A stretch of DNA of 64,000 nucleotides from Verrucomicrobium sp. GTDB taxonomy: Bacteria > Verrucomicrobiota > Verrucomicrobiia > Methylacidiphilales > UBA1321. How positions within the stretch are numbered: position 1 is the first letter of the stretch; each line of letters begins with the position of its first letter. Positions 1 to 8,424 of the stretch are shown one piece after another. The stretch lies in contig JAFIGT010000023.1 of the NCBI GenBank assembly GCA_017849585.1, positions 1-64,000 on the forward strand, given 5' to 3'. The notes below the pieces were generated by a model. It was given only the letters and a program-made list of their open reading frames with translations. It was not told the DNA's origin and did no database searches. Both the position numbers and the translations under genes were made by a program.

Positions 1-77
1 TCCGCGATTCCCTTGCCGCTATCGGCATCCCTCAATATCCGTATTTTGTCTTCCGTGCTGTATCTCTTGCCTTTCAT
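1..77 (-). CDS. IS3-family transposase OrfA, N-terminal fragment cut by window edge
   Basis: The first 25 codons of an ORF running off the left edge begin MKGKRYSTEDKIRIL, the typical start of the helix-turn-helix OrfA protein of IS3-family elements, which binds the terminal repeats for transposition. The ATG at position 77 is preceded by AGGAG at good spacing. The element's end should lie shortly to the right of this start, but I cannot define its inverted repeat without the other end. The family call rests on this short N-terminus only. A related but decayed OrfB C-terminus occurs at 53066-53194. Confidence 0.6.
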   Translation of the reverse strand, partial: MKGKRYSTEDKIRILRDADSGKGIA

Positions 78-262
78 AGTCTGGTTCTCCTTATACCCAG
101 ACTAACTCTCCTCACGACTCAGTTTTCCTAGACCACCACAGCTTGACGAACGCCTTTTCAAAGAAGGTGGAAAACCTTGAGTATGCCGTTGCTCTCCACT
201 TTACCAGAAACACTTTCCCTTTGCGTTCTTGGCGAGCTCTGCGAGATACTATTCCCCTGCTT

Positions 263-889
263 ATGCTCACACTCCTGCACCTTGACTCCAGCTCGCGCGG
301 GGCGCGCTCCATTTCCCGCGACCTCACGCGTGCGTTTGTTGACGCGTGGAAAACCGCGCATCCCGGCGGGGAAGTGATCACGCGCGATTTGCTCGCGACG
401 CCGGTTCCGTTCGTGGATGAGACGTGGGTGGCGGGGGTGTTTTCGTTGCTGCCCGCCACGGCGGAACAGCGTCAGGCTCTCGCCGTGTCCGACGAACTCA
501 TCGCGGAACTCAAGGTCGCCGATCACTACGTCTTCGGCGTACCGATGTATAACTTCGGCATCCCGGCCGTGCTCAAGGCCTACATCGACCAGATCACGCG
601 ACTCGGCAAAACCGTTCTCCTCGCTCCCGGCAACATCTCCGTGGGCCTGCTTCGCGGCAAAAAAATGACCGTCATCCTCGCCTGCGGCGGAACGTACGGC
701 CCGGAATCGGTGCTCGCGCCGTGCAATTTCGTGGAGCCTTACTTGCGCACTATCTTCGGTTTTCTCGGCGTGAAGGATATGACCTTCTTCACCGCTGATC
801 ACGCCAGCGATGTGGCGTTTGGCAAGATCGATGCGGAAAGCTATCTGCAACCGCTGCGGGAGCAGGTGTGTGCTCTGGCGCAAGGATGA
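263..889 (+). CDS. azoR: FMN-dependent NADH-azoreductase / NAD(P)H quinone reductase
   Basis: The 208-residue product has the flavodoxin-like fold pattern of AzoR: an N-terminal strand (MLTLLHLDSSSRGARSISR) binding FMN phosphate, then PMYNFGIPAVLKAYID around residues 94-109, the conserved flavin/dimer segment. Family members reduce quinones and azo compounds with NAD(P)H in the cytoplasm as dimers. The frame is open from position 143, but the ATG at 263 starts right at the first beta strand and fits the family length of about 200, so I chose it. It stands alone between an IS edge and a convergent glycosidase operon. Confidence 0.85.
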   Translation: MLTLLHLDSSSRGARSISRDLTRAFVDAWKTAHPGGEVITRDLLATPVPFVDETWVAGVFSLLPATAEQRQALAVSDELIAELKVADHYVFGVPMYNFGIPAVLKAYIDQITRLGKTVLLAPGNISVGLLRGKKMTVILACGGTYGPESVLAPCNFVEPYLRTIFGFLGVKDMTFFTADHASDVAFGKIDAESYLQPLREQVCALAQG

Positions 890-943
890 ACCCGGACAAT
901 TTCGCCGCCGAAACATGCCCTCGCATTATCCGGCGATGAAACG

Positions 944-990
944 AGTCATCACCTCTCTCTGAACTAGCAGAGAGATGATGACTTTCTATT
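944..990. terminator. Bidirectional hairpin terminator between convergent genes
   Basis: An inverted repeat with arms at 944-961 and 968-983 (16 paired bases, a two-base bulge, loop aactag) is followed by a T-rich stretch. It lies in the 151-bp gap between the ends of azoR and the convergent glycosidase gene, where a terminator serving both is expected. The stem is visible directly; activity is inferred. Confidence 0.65.
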
Positions 991-1040
991 TGCCGCGTGG
1001 CACGGTTTCCAAATGACAATTCAAGCTGATTCGAGGAAAC

Positions 1041-3932
1041 TTATTTCCCTTCGAGGAAAGCCGTTCCATAGAACGCCGTCTCCTTCTTGCTGACGATGCC
1101 GCCAAAGAATTCCAGCGCGCGACGATCGCTCGGCACTGTCGCGCCATCGCTATCATTAATGGCAGCAGCCACCTTAAGCTGACTGGGTGAACGCTGTCCT
1201 TTCGGATCAAGAAGCTTCCACGGCATCGTAATCAGATAGTGTGTATGTCCATTGGATCGCCCACCTGAGAGACTGACTCCGGGAAATCGAACGAGACCAT
1301 CCTGAGGAACAACCGTTCCGCCCGGCGCCGTGTTAAGGTAGATTTCGCCTCCACGCGGTGTCCACGCAAACGTCCATTCGCTATTGGTTCTCGCGTTTGT
1401 TTCCGCCAACAGATTGCTGTTGGATTCGCGTTCCGGGGCCACATCAAATCCCAATTGCAGGCTGTCTTGCGACCAGGTGCTGCCCTCCGGCGCTTCTTGG
1501 CGATGAACATCGTCAAGCACATCCACTTTCACGTAGACATTGTTCTCGTCATAGGCGTAGCTGATCGAAGCGGAGAGATCGGAATTGCCGCGAAACTCCG
1601 TTCCGTGGCTGATTCTCCAGATGGATTCGGATGTCGTCACCAATTTCGTTTCCGGCATGGACTTCCAGAAATCACTTTCAGACGGACGCTTCCGTATCAC
1701 ATAGAACGTCAGCAATCCCTTTTGCTGCAGAGCCGTTGCATTACTCGCTTTGAAGTCGACCGTTGCCTGATAATTGCGAGGAGCGCTTTGCACATCGACA
1801 GGGAACGTGATTTTCTTTTCCACTCCCGGCGCGAGAGAAAGAACCTGCTCAGGCGCGGCATTGTTCTCGATCTTGAGCAAAGCTTTTCCCACCCAGTCGA
1901 AGGGAGAAACATTCTTCGCGGTGACGGTGGCCACCCACTGCGTGGATTGAAAGGCCGTGCGTATCGCACCGATTTCAAGCTCAGGCATCACCTCAAGCGG
2001 TTGAATGCCGCTATAGAGACGTTTTCCGTTCGAACTAATGCGAATGTAGCCGGGAGCCCGGCCCAGCGGTGCATTGGCCGCCACATCAAAACGCACTTCC
2101 GTCTTTTTCGGCGTTGCCTTGGAGAAGCTCGCCTGAACGCGTCCGGAGTAAATATCCGAGATCGTGTCAAAGGTCAGCTTCAGATCACTTTCCTCGGCCA
2201 ACCGATTCAGCCCCACAGTCTGAACAGAGGGATGTCCGCGGTACAATTTCCAGACAGCTTCAGTATTAAGCATCGAGGTAATGCGTCCCGCTCCATACAG
2301 CGACTCCGACAGCCCTCGCACATAGGTGGCACCACGCCCCAGCTTCAAAGTCAAGCGGCCATCCTCAGTGGTTCTCTGTTCGTGATTGCCGAACTGATCC
2401 ACCACATCCACCTTGGGCTGGCCGGCATCGAATACAATGGACCGGTTTTGATCCGTGGCATCCCAGATCGCGGCAAGGATCGTGCGGCTGCTTTTATCCT
2501 GGTATACGTAACCCCAGATTCCGGAACCGAGATAATCGAGCTTGCCGATAGACTCGGCCCGCGCCACTTGATCCGCGGCCGCCCTCACGAGCGCAACCGC
2601 CGGCTTGGGCGAAATCTTGGACGGCCCGAATGGAAGCTTGGGCACAAGGTTATAGTTCATCCCGTATCCGGGTTCACCAGCATAGTCGGCCAGATAAAAC
2701 AGCGTTTGCTTAGTCGCTTTCTCTCCTTTGAAAATCAGGATCGACGCCGCCAATCCATACCCTTGGTTGAGCGCCGAACCAGTCACCCCTTGGGGATATC
2801 CATACTCGGTTCCCATAAAGGGCACATCGCGGCCCATATACTGAATGTTCACCGCGCGGATGGCTTGCAGCGATTCCGCAATGTTGCTGCTCTCGGGCGG
2901 ATACCCTTTGTACGGATGGAAGGAAACGATATCCAGATAGCGGCCCAGTCCAGCCTTGAGCAGCTTTTCATAGTACTCACGATCATTGAGTCCGGACAAC
3001 GTGGGTCCCGCAATTTTCCCTTTCGGGTCATGCTTACGCACCACTTTGTGGGCGATCTCAAAGGTTTTGACGATCTCCTCGGGAGTACCATACCACCCCC
3101 ACGGAATCATCGGTTCCCACATGACCTCATATACGCGCTCGGGGAGGAAGTCGTAGCTTTTCACCAAATAGGGAATCAATTTTTCGAGAAACGCCTCCCA
3201 CGCGGCCCAATCCTTTGGCGGTACCCGTTGTGTGCTACGCCCCGAACGCTCCTTCTCGGGAAGCCGCGAAATGTCAACCGCCCACATCGGCGTTCCATTA
3301 AGATGGAAGTAGGGGACAACCTTCAGCTCTCGGATCCACTGGGGATTGGGATCTTTGGCAATATTCTTCTCAAAGGTTCCCGGCCCGTCTGCTTCGAGAT
3401 GCCCCCAGTGATAACCCACCCCCCAGCTTTGCACTCCGAGGTAGGGATACGCGTCCCAACCGAAATTGGCTTTCGGTCCGGACTTTTGCAGAATGGTGGT
3501 TCCCTGTGCGCTCAGGAACGATGAGGTAAAGTCGTTGCTGGGGTTGGGATTGATTTTTTCAACCACGGACCAGGTCAACCGTCCCGCCGGACGTGAACCC
3601 AGTTCGGGAATGACCTGCGCGGAATTGGCGCCAGTCGCTCGGACCTCATAGTAGCCAAGCCGGTTGGTCGGCAGCGCTATCTTCCAAGCATCTCCGTTTT
3701 TCACAGCAGTGAGTTTTTGCAGCGACTTGCCTTCGTGATCAAACAGCGCGAACTCCGGCACTGTCGGCTGCGGATCGTTTCCGCTCCAGCTCAACTCGGC
3801 CCACGCCTCATCTCCACGCTCATAGAGCGAGAGATCGGGATGATTGAGGTCGATCTTCCATTCCGCCAGCACAGCCACCGGAATAACCATCAGCAATCCA
3901 AGGGCGAGGAGCCCGGCAATAATACGCTTCAT
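1041..3932 (-). CDS. Secreted clan GH-A-like glycoside hydrolase with C-terminal CBM9-like domain
   Basis: The 963-residue protein starts with a signal peptide (residues 1-23, cut after VLA). An N-terminal beta domain is followed by a (beta/alpha)8-type region with a strand-4-like motif EVMWEPM (Glu near 273, candidate acid/base, Trp replacing the usual Asn) and GTEYGYP (Glu near 374, candidate nucleophile). After a beta-rich middle, residues about 745-900 resemble the CBM9/DOMON carbohydrate-binding fold. I infer an extracellular polysaccharide hydrolase of unassigned family and substrate. Its start overlaps the upstream gene's stop by 4 bp (ATGA, 3929-3932), so the two are probably translationally coupled. 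It is the last gene of the operon that begins at 6160. Confidence 0.7.
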   Translation of the reverse strand: MKRIIAGLLALGLLMVIPVAVLAEWKIDLNHPDLSLYERGDEAWAELSWSGNDPQPTVPEFALFDHEGKSLQKLTAVKNGDAWKIALPTNRLGYYEVRATGANSAQVIPELGSRPAGRLTWSVVEKINPNPSNDFTSSFLSAQGTTILQKSGPKANFGWDAYPYLGVQSWGVGYHWGHLEADGPGTFEKNIAKDPNPQWIRELKVVPYFHLNGTPMWAVDISRLPEKERSGRSTQRVPPKDWAAWEAFLEKLIPYLVKSYDFLPERVYEVMWEPMIPWGWYGTPEEIVKTFEIAHKVVRKHDPKGKIAGPTLSGLNDREYYEKLLKAGLGRYLDIVSFHPYKGYPPESSNIAESLQAIRAVNIQYMGRDVPFMGTEYGYPQGVTGSALNQGYGLAASILIFKGEKATKQTLFYLADYAGEPGYGMNYNLVPKLPFGPSKISPKPAVALVRAAADQVARAESIGKLDYLGSGIWGYVYQDKSSRTILAAIWDATDQNRSIVFDAGQPKVDVVDQFGNHEQRTTEDGRLTLKLGRGATYVRGLSESLYGAGRITSMLNTEAVWKLYRGHPSVQTVGLNRLAEESDLKLTFDTISDIYSGRVQASFSKATPKKTEVRFDVAANAPLGRAPGYIRISSNGKRLYSGIQPLEVMPELEIGAIRTAFQSTQWVATVTAKNVSPFDWVGKALLKIENNAAPEQVLSLAPGVEKKITFPVDVQSAPRNYQATVDFKASNATALQQKGLLTFYVIRKRPSESDFWKSMPETKLVTTSESIWRISHGTEFRGNSDLSASISYAYDENNVYVKVDVLDDVHRQEAPEGSTWSQDSLQLGFDVAPERESNSNLLAETNARTNSEWTFAWTPRGGEIYLNTAPGGTVVPQDGLVRFPGVSLSGGRSNGHTHYLITMPWKLLDPKGQRSPSQLKVAAAINDSDGATVPSDRRALEFFGGIVSKKETAFYGTAFLEGK

Positions 3933-4495
3933 TGGGACACCTTGCGGATTTCAATTTCGTCGACCCACACGGTGGTACTGGTCTGATGCGGCACCCGCAC
4001 CCAGAATCCTATGATGTTGCAGTCTTTCGGGATATTCTGGATTTTCACTTCGAATGTAGTCCAATCCATGTCTTGCTTGAAAACGAGCTCCTTGCTCTCC
4101 GGCAGGGTTTGACTCGGCGAACCCTTCTTGCCCGCCTGCAAGTCGATCCGCGGCGGCGCGGACGGATTGACGTTTTGCGTTTTGATGGCGCAGCGGAAGA
4201 CATAGACATCCTTCTCACTGCGGGAAGTCATCTCGTAACCCGCTACCACCATGGGATCTTCTACCTTGGCATCACTCTCTTCCAATGCCGTAATGCGCAT
4301 GGAGTGTTGCCCCCGATAGACTTCGTCGGTGTCGATCTTGACCGCTTCGGGCCGCGTGATGTGGTAAAAGCCTTTTCCATCTTCGAACCCGCCGTTCTTA
4401 TTGATGAGGGTGCCCTCCTCCTGTCCATATCCCGAAGTCATTCCCATGGCCGCAAGCCCAAGCAGAATGATGACCGTAAACGATTGTGTTTTCAT
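3929..4495 (-). CDS. Small secreted galactose-binding-fold (CBM4/9-like) protein
   Basis: The 188-residue product has a signal peptide (MKTQSFTVIILLGLAAMGM, cut near residue 25). The rest reads as one jelly-roll domain: GGFEDGKGFYHI at the N-terminus, a YRGQHSMRI strand and the terminal strand TTVWVDEIEI, the pattern of CBM4/9-like sugar-binding modules. No catalytic motif is evident. A positionally equivalent gene sits next to the large enzyme in locus B (13861-14463), suggesting a recurrent partner of the secreted enzyme. Its stop overlaps the start of the downstream hydrolase by 4 bp. The fold call is from pattern only. Confidence 0.6.
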   Translation of the reverse strand: MKTQSFTVIILLGLAAMGMTSGYGQEEGTLINKNGGFEDGKGFYHITRPEAVKIDTDEVYRGQHSMRITALEESDAKVEDPMVVAGYEMTSRSEKDVYVFRCAIKTQNVNPSAPPRIDLQAGKKGSPSQTLPESKELVFKQDMDWTTFEVKIQNIPKDCNIIGFWVRVPHQTSTTVWVDEIEIRKVSQ

Positions 4496-4507
4496 AGAGT
4501 GTATTGC

Positions 4508-5236
4508 TTAAAAATTCGCTGTCTGAACATCAGTGAAATTCGGATTCTTGATGACTTCCACATGACCATCCATAAAGAGGTAGTGCATGCCAGATGGGTG
4601 AACCTTTTGATAAGGAGCCACCTGATTGTTCCAACTGGAGGCATCGTAGAAGACGTTGCGCCCTTCGACCAAGTAGACGATCTTCGACAAGGAAACCTGC
4701 GACGATGTCAGCCGGACCGGACGTCCACCAGGCCATCCAGACCCCACCAGATTCTGCGCATAATCCACAGACTGATTGAACCCCCCCCACGGAGCAGGCC
4801 ATTTCTGGGAGGCCGACACGTGCGGCTGCGCCGGGCACACGTAAACCTTGCTATCCGGCCTTTCCAAGGTGCTCCCTACATATGGAGCGATGATTTGCGC
4901 CCAAGTCTTGTTGTTACTCTCCGCATCGTCGCTATACCACGAGACAACAGGCATGAAGTTGTGTTCCGACGACCATGCCGTGAAGGCCATATTAATCTGC
5001 CGTAGATTGGAAAGACAGGCTTGCGACTGCGCTTCCTGTCGCGCCAACCGTAACGTGGGCGTGACCAAGACCATGAGGATGCCGATGGTTGCCACCGTCA
5101 CGAGCAATTCCGTCAAACTAAATCCCCTCGCTTTCACGATCACCGATTGCTTGCACGCTCCTGAAATGCCACGGATCGGGCTTAACCCTCTCCACAGGGC
5201 CGATGCCGGGACAAGGCGTTTCAGAATTGAGCTCAT
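4508..5236 (-). CDS. Pseudopilin-like protein, prepilin cleavage motif plus H-X9-DG domain
   Basis: The 242-residue product carries a type IV prepilin signal RG/FSLTELLVTVATIGIL (residues about 37-52) with the +5 Glu required by prepilin peptidase, then the hydrophobic helix, then ACLSNLRQINMAF. Near the C-terminus HPSGMHYLFMDGHVEV gives the H-X9-DG signature. Such proteins are abundant in Verrucomicrobiota, Planctomycetota and Lentisphaerota; their role is unproven. The leader ahead of the cleavage site is unusually long (about 37 residues), so a start further in is possible. It sits 12 bp upstream of the small binding protein in the same operon. Confidence 0.8.
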   Translation of the reverse strand: MSSILKRLVPASALWRGLSPIRGISGACKQSVIVKARGFSLTELLVTVATIGILMVLVTPTLRLARQEAQSQACLSNLRQINMAFTAWSSEHNFMPVVSWYSDDAESNNKTWAQIIAPYVGSTLERPDSKVYVCPAQPHVSASQKWPAPWGGFNQSVDYAQNLVGSGWPGGRPVRLTSSQVSLSKIVYLVEGRNVFYDASSWNNQVAPYQKVHPSGMHYLFMDGHVEVIKNPNFTDVQTANF

Positions 5237-5284
5237 TGGAAGGCTGGAAGAAAATAATTCCCCGATACGTCCATCGGCTTCAGA

Positions 5285-6160
5285 TCATGCTTTTCGCGTA
5301 CGAAAGCGGCCACAAAACCGCATCATCACTAACCCCAGCAACGCCATCGACCAAGTCGTGGGCTCCGGAACTCCATACGTCGTAGCCAGCGACGCGTACT
5401 CCGCCTGTATCTCCGTCCCCGATAAAGCACCGCTATATATCTTGAGTTCAGCAAGTTGCAACGTAGAGACGCTAGAAAATCCGTAGGTACTGCCGATGTA
5501 ACTGGCCGTCGGCGTGGTGAAAGTCAACGCGCTTGTTCCACTGCCAACCAATAGCCCATTGATATAAAAGGAATAACTGCCACCACTATAAGTCGCCGCC
5601 ACCACCGCCCAGGTATCCGAGGCCAGCGTCGATGTGGAATCCCCCACCACAGCAACCGCCGCCTTCGACAACGACATCGTCCCATCCGATTTCACACTCC
5701 ACGTCAGATCTCCGGAATCCGCTCCCCCGTAGAGAATCGTGGTCCCGCCCAGCGTCAACTTTACCACAGCTTCCATGGTGAACGACGGCGCCGTGGTAAA
5801 GCTGCTTCCAGTCAACGCCGACGACAACGTCAGCGGTTCCGGCACAGAGGCGGCTTGCTTGAAGTAGCCGTTGTAATTGAAATTCACCGCCGACGAACCA
5901 TTGGGAGTAGCACTCGTCGTTAACCCCGGACTGAGATAGTAAGTCTTGGCGTAGGCCGTATTATTGGAGCCACTCGCATCGACCCAAGTTCCACCCACGA
6001 CACCCGAGCTCGTCACCGTGTAGTTACTCGCCTTCATATCGAGAACCAGAGTCTGTGCCCGGGAGATCGAAGCACCGAAACCGGTGAATACAGCAATTAA
6101 CGCAAGGCCTCGCAGAGCGAAAGCGAGGAAGTTCATGACGGTAGTGGAGGATAGTTTCAT
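5285..6160 (-). CDS. Secreted LamG-like PEP-CTERM protein
   Basis: The 291-residue product has a signal peptide (cut near SRAQ, residue 36), a LamG/concanavalin-A-like body (TMEAVVKLTL, YSFYINGLLVGSG, LQLAELKIYSGALS) and a C-terminal VPEPTTWSMALLGLVMM helix with an Arg-rich tail. This PEP-CTERM signal is recognised by exosortase in the inner membrane (no exosortase gene is in this window). A surface role in binding glycans is inferred. It is the first gene of the operon running down to 1041. Its promoter carries a perfect LacI-type palindrome at 6188-6203, and the LacI gene is divergent. Confidence 0.78.
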   Translation of the reverse strand: MKLSSTTVMNFLAFALRGLALIAVFTGFGASISRAQTLVLDMKASNYTVTSSGVVGGTWVDASGSNNTAYAKTYYLSPGLTTSATPNGSSAVNFNYNGYFKQAASVPEPLTLSSALTGSSFTTAPSFTMEAVVKLTLGGTTILYGGADSGDLTWSVKSDGTMSLSKAAVAVVGDSTSTLASDTWAVVAATYSGGSYSFYINGLLVGSGTSALTFTTPTASYIGSTYGFSSVSTLQLAELKIYSGALSGTEIQAEYASLATTYGVPEPTTWSMALLGLVMMRFCGRFRTRKA

Positions 6161-6187
6161 AGGTTTTTATGAGGAGCACCAAGCTCG

Positions 6188-6228
6188 CATTACTCGAGTA
6201 ATGTATTACTATTTCCTTCCATAGTCAA
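6188..6228 (-). promoter_or_regulatory. Promoter with 16-bp perfect LacI-type operator
   Basis: On the minus strand, -35 TTGACT (6228-6223), a 17-nt spacer and -10 TACATT (6205-6200) are followed by the rest of a perfect palindrome CATTACTCGAGTAATG (6188-6203) with the central CG typical of LacI operators. The operator covers most of the -10 and the start site. Transcription would begin near 6193, about 33 nt before the start codon at 6160. Related sites lie at 6281-6298 and 7388-7405. Confidence 0.75.
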
Positions 6229-6280
6229 TGCTTTTATTCCATTCTTGGAACATACAAATGGAGTTCTCTTTCCTCCCCGC

Positions 6281-6298
6281 TATTTTACTGATGTAATG
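6281..6298 (+). promoter_or_regulatory. Degenerate operator ahead of the LacI gene
   Basis: TATTTTACTGATGTAATG matches the locus A operator segment at 13 of 18 positions and keeps both outer half-sites (TTAC, GTAATG) while losing the CG centre. It ends 12 nt before the LacI start codon. A recognisable -35 is missing 17 nt upstream (ATGGAG), so this promoter should be weak. Autoregulation is inferred. Confidence 0.5.
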
Positions 6299-6310
6299 CG
6301 CTTTTGAACT

Positions 6311-7333
6311 ATGCTCACCATGTCGCAAATCGCCGAGCAGCTCGGGCTGACTCGCCAAACCGTCTCCGCGGTCATGAACAACCGCTACAAGGCCATGCGC
6401 ATCAGCGAAGAGACCGCGCAGCGCGTTCGCGAGGAGGCCGCGCGCTTCGGCTACTTGCGCAACCACCTCGCCCTGGCCATTCGCACCCAGCAGAATAATG
6501 TGATCGGCTGCCTGATCAGCAAGCTTCCCGAAGAGCGCGTGAGTGCGACTCTCAGCGGCTTGGTCAGCGCCGCCCGCACTCACGGTTATCTGGTCAAGAT
6601 CGAAGACGTGGAGGGTGACCAGCAGGGAAGCGACGGCCTGATCCGCTTGATCGAGCAACGCGTGGCGGCCTTGTTCTGTTGCAACTTCCATCCGTCCGAT
6701 GAACTCGTCCGTCTCTTTGCTCAAACCGTACAACGTTACAACGTTCCGGCCGTCGCTTGCGCCTCCAACCCGTCGCTGCTCGCTCACCACATCGTCTCGG
6801 ACGATGCCTCCGGTTGCGACATTGCCGTGCAACATCTCTGGAATCAAGGGCATCGGAGAATTGCCTTTCTCGGTGCTTGGATTAATAAAACCCGCATGGA
6901 TGGCTTCATCGCCGCCATGAATCGTCACGGAGTAAAGCCACCACCGGAGTTCGTTGTCGACACCGACTGGAGCCTCATCAAAGGCACAGAAGTCACGACC
7001 AAACTGCTCGGCATGGGCAAGCTGCGACCGACCGCCATCTTTTGCGCCAATGACCGCCTGGCCGCGGCCGTGATCCGCGAAGCCCGCAGACTACGCTTAC
7101 AGGTGCCCAAGGATCTCTCCGTGATCGGCTTCTCCGGCAGCTCTCTCTGCGAATCTCTCGACCCGCCGCTCACCTCAGTAGCCCAACCCTTTGAGCTCAT
7201 GGGTAGCAAATGCGCCCAGTGGATCGATAAGGCACTCGCCAAAACAAAATCCGTCCCGCTCAAACCCACGCGCGAACAAGTGGGCGTCAAGTTGCTCGAA
7301 GGCAAATCGACCGCAATAGCTCCAAAATTGTAG
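6311..7333 (+). CDS. LacI-family transcriptional regulator of locus A
   Basis: The 340-residue protein has the LacI helix-turn-helix at residues 4-24 (MSQIAEQLGLTRQTVSAVMN), the hinge region, and a periplasmic-binding-like sensor domain with GHRRIAFLG and RPTAIFCANDRLAAAVI. Family members repress or activate catabolic genes in response to a sugar. It starts at the ATG at 6311; M4 at 6320 is an alternative. It diverges from the PEP-CTERM operon and is followed after 69 bp by the GH29-like gene. Three related palindromes flank it (6188, 6281, 7388), marking both neighbours and itself as likely targets. The inducer is unknown; a fucose-containing sugar is a guess from the GH29-like enzyme. Confidence 0.9.
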   Translation: MLTMSQIAEQLGLTRQTVSAVMNNRYKAMRISEETAQRVREEAARFGYLRNHLALAIRTQQNNVIGCLISKLPEERVSATLSGLVSAARTHGYLVKIEDVEGDQQGSDGLIRLIEQRVAALFCCNFHPSDELVRLFAQTVQRYNVPAVACASNPSLLAHHIVSDDASGCDIAVQHLWNQGHRRIAFLGAWINKTRMDGFIAAMNRHGVKPPPEFVVDTDWSLIKGTEVTTKLLGMGKLRPTAIFCANDRLAAAVIREARRLRLQVPKDLSVIGFSGSSLCESLDPPLTSVAQPFELMGSKCAQWIDKALAKTKSVPLKPTREQVGVKLLEGKSTAIAPKL

Positions 7334-7364
7334 AAGCCCCCGAAGGAAGGAACCGCTCGAAAGG

Positions 7365-7405
7365 TTGACGCAGGCGTTTTTTTAGTATACCTTACACGAG
7401 TAATG
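7365..7405 (+). promoter_or_regulatory. Promoter whose LacI-type operator ends in the start codon
   Basis: -35 TTGACG (7365-7370) and a 17-nt spacer precede TACCTTACACGAGTAATG (7388-7405), in which TACCTT is the -10 by alignment and the final ATG is the start codon of the GH29-like gene. It matches the 6188 operator segment at 16 of 18 positions in the same phase to the -35. A TATACC hexamer at 7386 would give only a 15-nt spacer. The mRNA would be nearly leaderless. Confidence 0.7.
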
Positions 7406-8410
7406 CAAAATACTCGCCTCGCCTCCTTCTTCAAATCCCCCTTTGCCCAGCCCATCGCTCGCTGGGGTCTGATGTTTCATTATCTCGACAGCCCGGCCAG
7501 TAGCGCCGGTGCTTCGCACACCTCGGCGGGCGATTGGAACCGGCGCGTGGATGCGTTCGATGTCGACGACTTCGCCTCGCAGGTAAAGGAATCGGGTGCC
7601 GGATACATTATCTTCACGATCGGACAAAACAGCGGCCACTTCTGCGCCCCCAATCCGGTTTACGACGAACTGACCGGTCTGGGAGAATCCCGCCTGTCGC
7701 GCCGCGATCTCATCGACGAGATTGCGACCGCCTTGACACCGGAAGTCAAGGTGATCGCGTACATGCCCTCACACGCCCCGGCCATGCATGTTGAAGCCGT
7801 TCGCGCCCTGAAATGCCTGCCACCGTGGGAATGTGGCTCATGGGGAGTCAATCGCTTTTGGGCGGAAGAGGAAAACGCCGATGCGCGATTGACCGAGTTC
7901 CAGAACCACTGGCAAGACATCCTGCGGTATTGGGGGCTGAAGTGGCGGGACAAGGTCGCGGGATGGTGGCTGGACGGCTGCTATTACTATGAGCAGCTTT
8001 ACGCAGGAGTCGCGGAACCGAACTTCAAGACCTTCGCGCAAGCACTTCGCGCGGGCAATTCATCCCGCATTCTCGCTTTCAATAATGGCACGGACACTCC
8101 CTTTGCCCGCCTCTGTCCCGAACAGGATTACACGGCGGGAGAGGTTTCCACCTCGTTGCCGGTTCACAACAAATGGAAATCCCTTCAAGAGCAGGCCGAG
8201 GGACAGCAACTACACCTGCTCACTTACCTCGGCCATTGGTGGGGAGAAGGCAGTCCGCGTTTTGATGAGCGGTTTGTTTCCAGCTATACCCACCTGATCC
8301 TCCAGTCCGGCGGGATGATCACCTGGGACGTTCCCATCGGCCTGCGGGGACAAATCAGCCCCGACTTTCTCAAGCTGTTCGCCAAAAGACCCGCCTTTTC
8401 CTTGGCCTGA
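7403..8410 (+). CDS. GH29-like glycoside hydrolase (alpha-L-fucosidase-related), cytoplasmic
   Basis: The 335-residue protein lacks a signal peptide. It begins with RWGLMFHYL, matching the first strand of GH29 barrels, continues with YIIFTIGQNSGHFCAPN and WWLDGCYYYE (Asp near 191 in the position of the GH29 nucleophile), and stops without the C-terminal beta-sandwich of most family members, which are 450-600 residues. It may be a divergent barrel-only fucosidase or a sister family. The start at 7403 keeps the first strand; M24 (7472) would cut just ahead of it. That start codon is part of the operator. The MFS transporter follows after 14 bp, suggesting import followed by intracellular cleavage. 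Confidence 0.65.
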   Translation: MQNTRLASFFKSPFAQPIARWGLMFHYLDSPASSAGASHTSAGDWNRRVDAFDVDDFASQVKESGAGYIIFTIGQNSGHFCAPNPVYDELTGLGESRLSRRDLIDEIATALTPEVKVIAYMPSHAPAMHVEAVRALKCLPPWECGSWGVNRFWAEEENADARLTEFQNHWQDILRYWGLKWRDKVAGWWLDGCYYYEQLYAGVAEPNFKTFAQALRAGNSSRILAFNNGTDTPFARLCPEQDYTAGEVSTSLPVHNKWKSLQEQAEGQQLHLLTYLGHWWGEGSPRFDERFVSSYTHLILQSGGMITWDVPIGLRGQISPDFLKLFAKRPAFSLA

Positions 8411-8424
8411 GACGCCTTACTACC

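Noticed and set aside
143-262. Open frame upstream of azoR that would lengthen the protein by 40 residues
   Set aside because: The extension lacks flavodoxin features; the ATG at 263 begins exactly at the first beta strand.
1455-3524. 689-codon open frame on the plus strand
   Set aside because: It is the antisense of the 1041-3932 glycosidase; composition is Arg/His/Ile-rich and no domain is visible.
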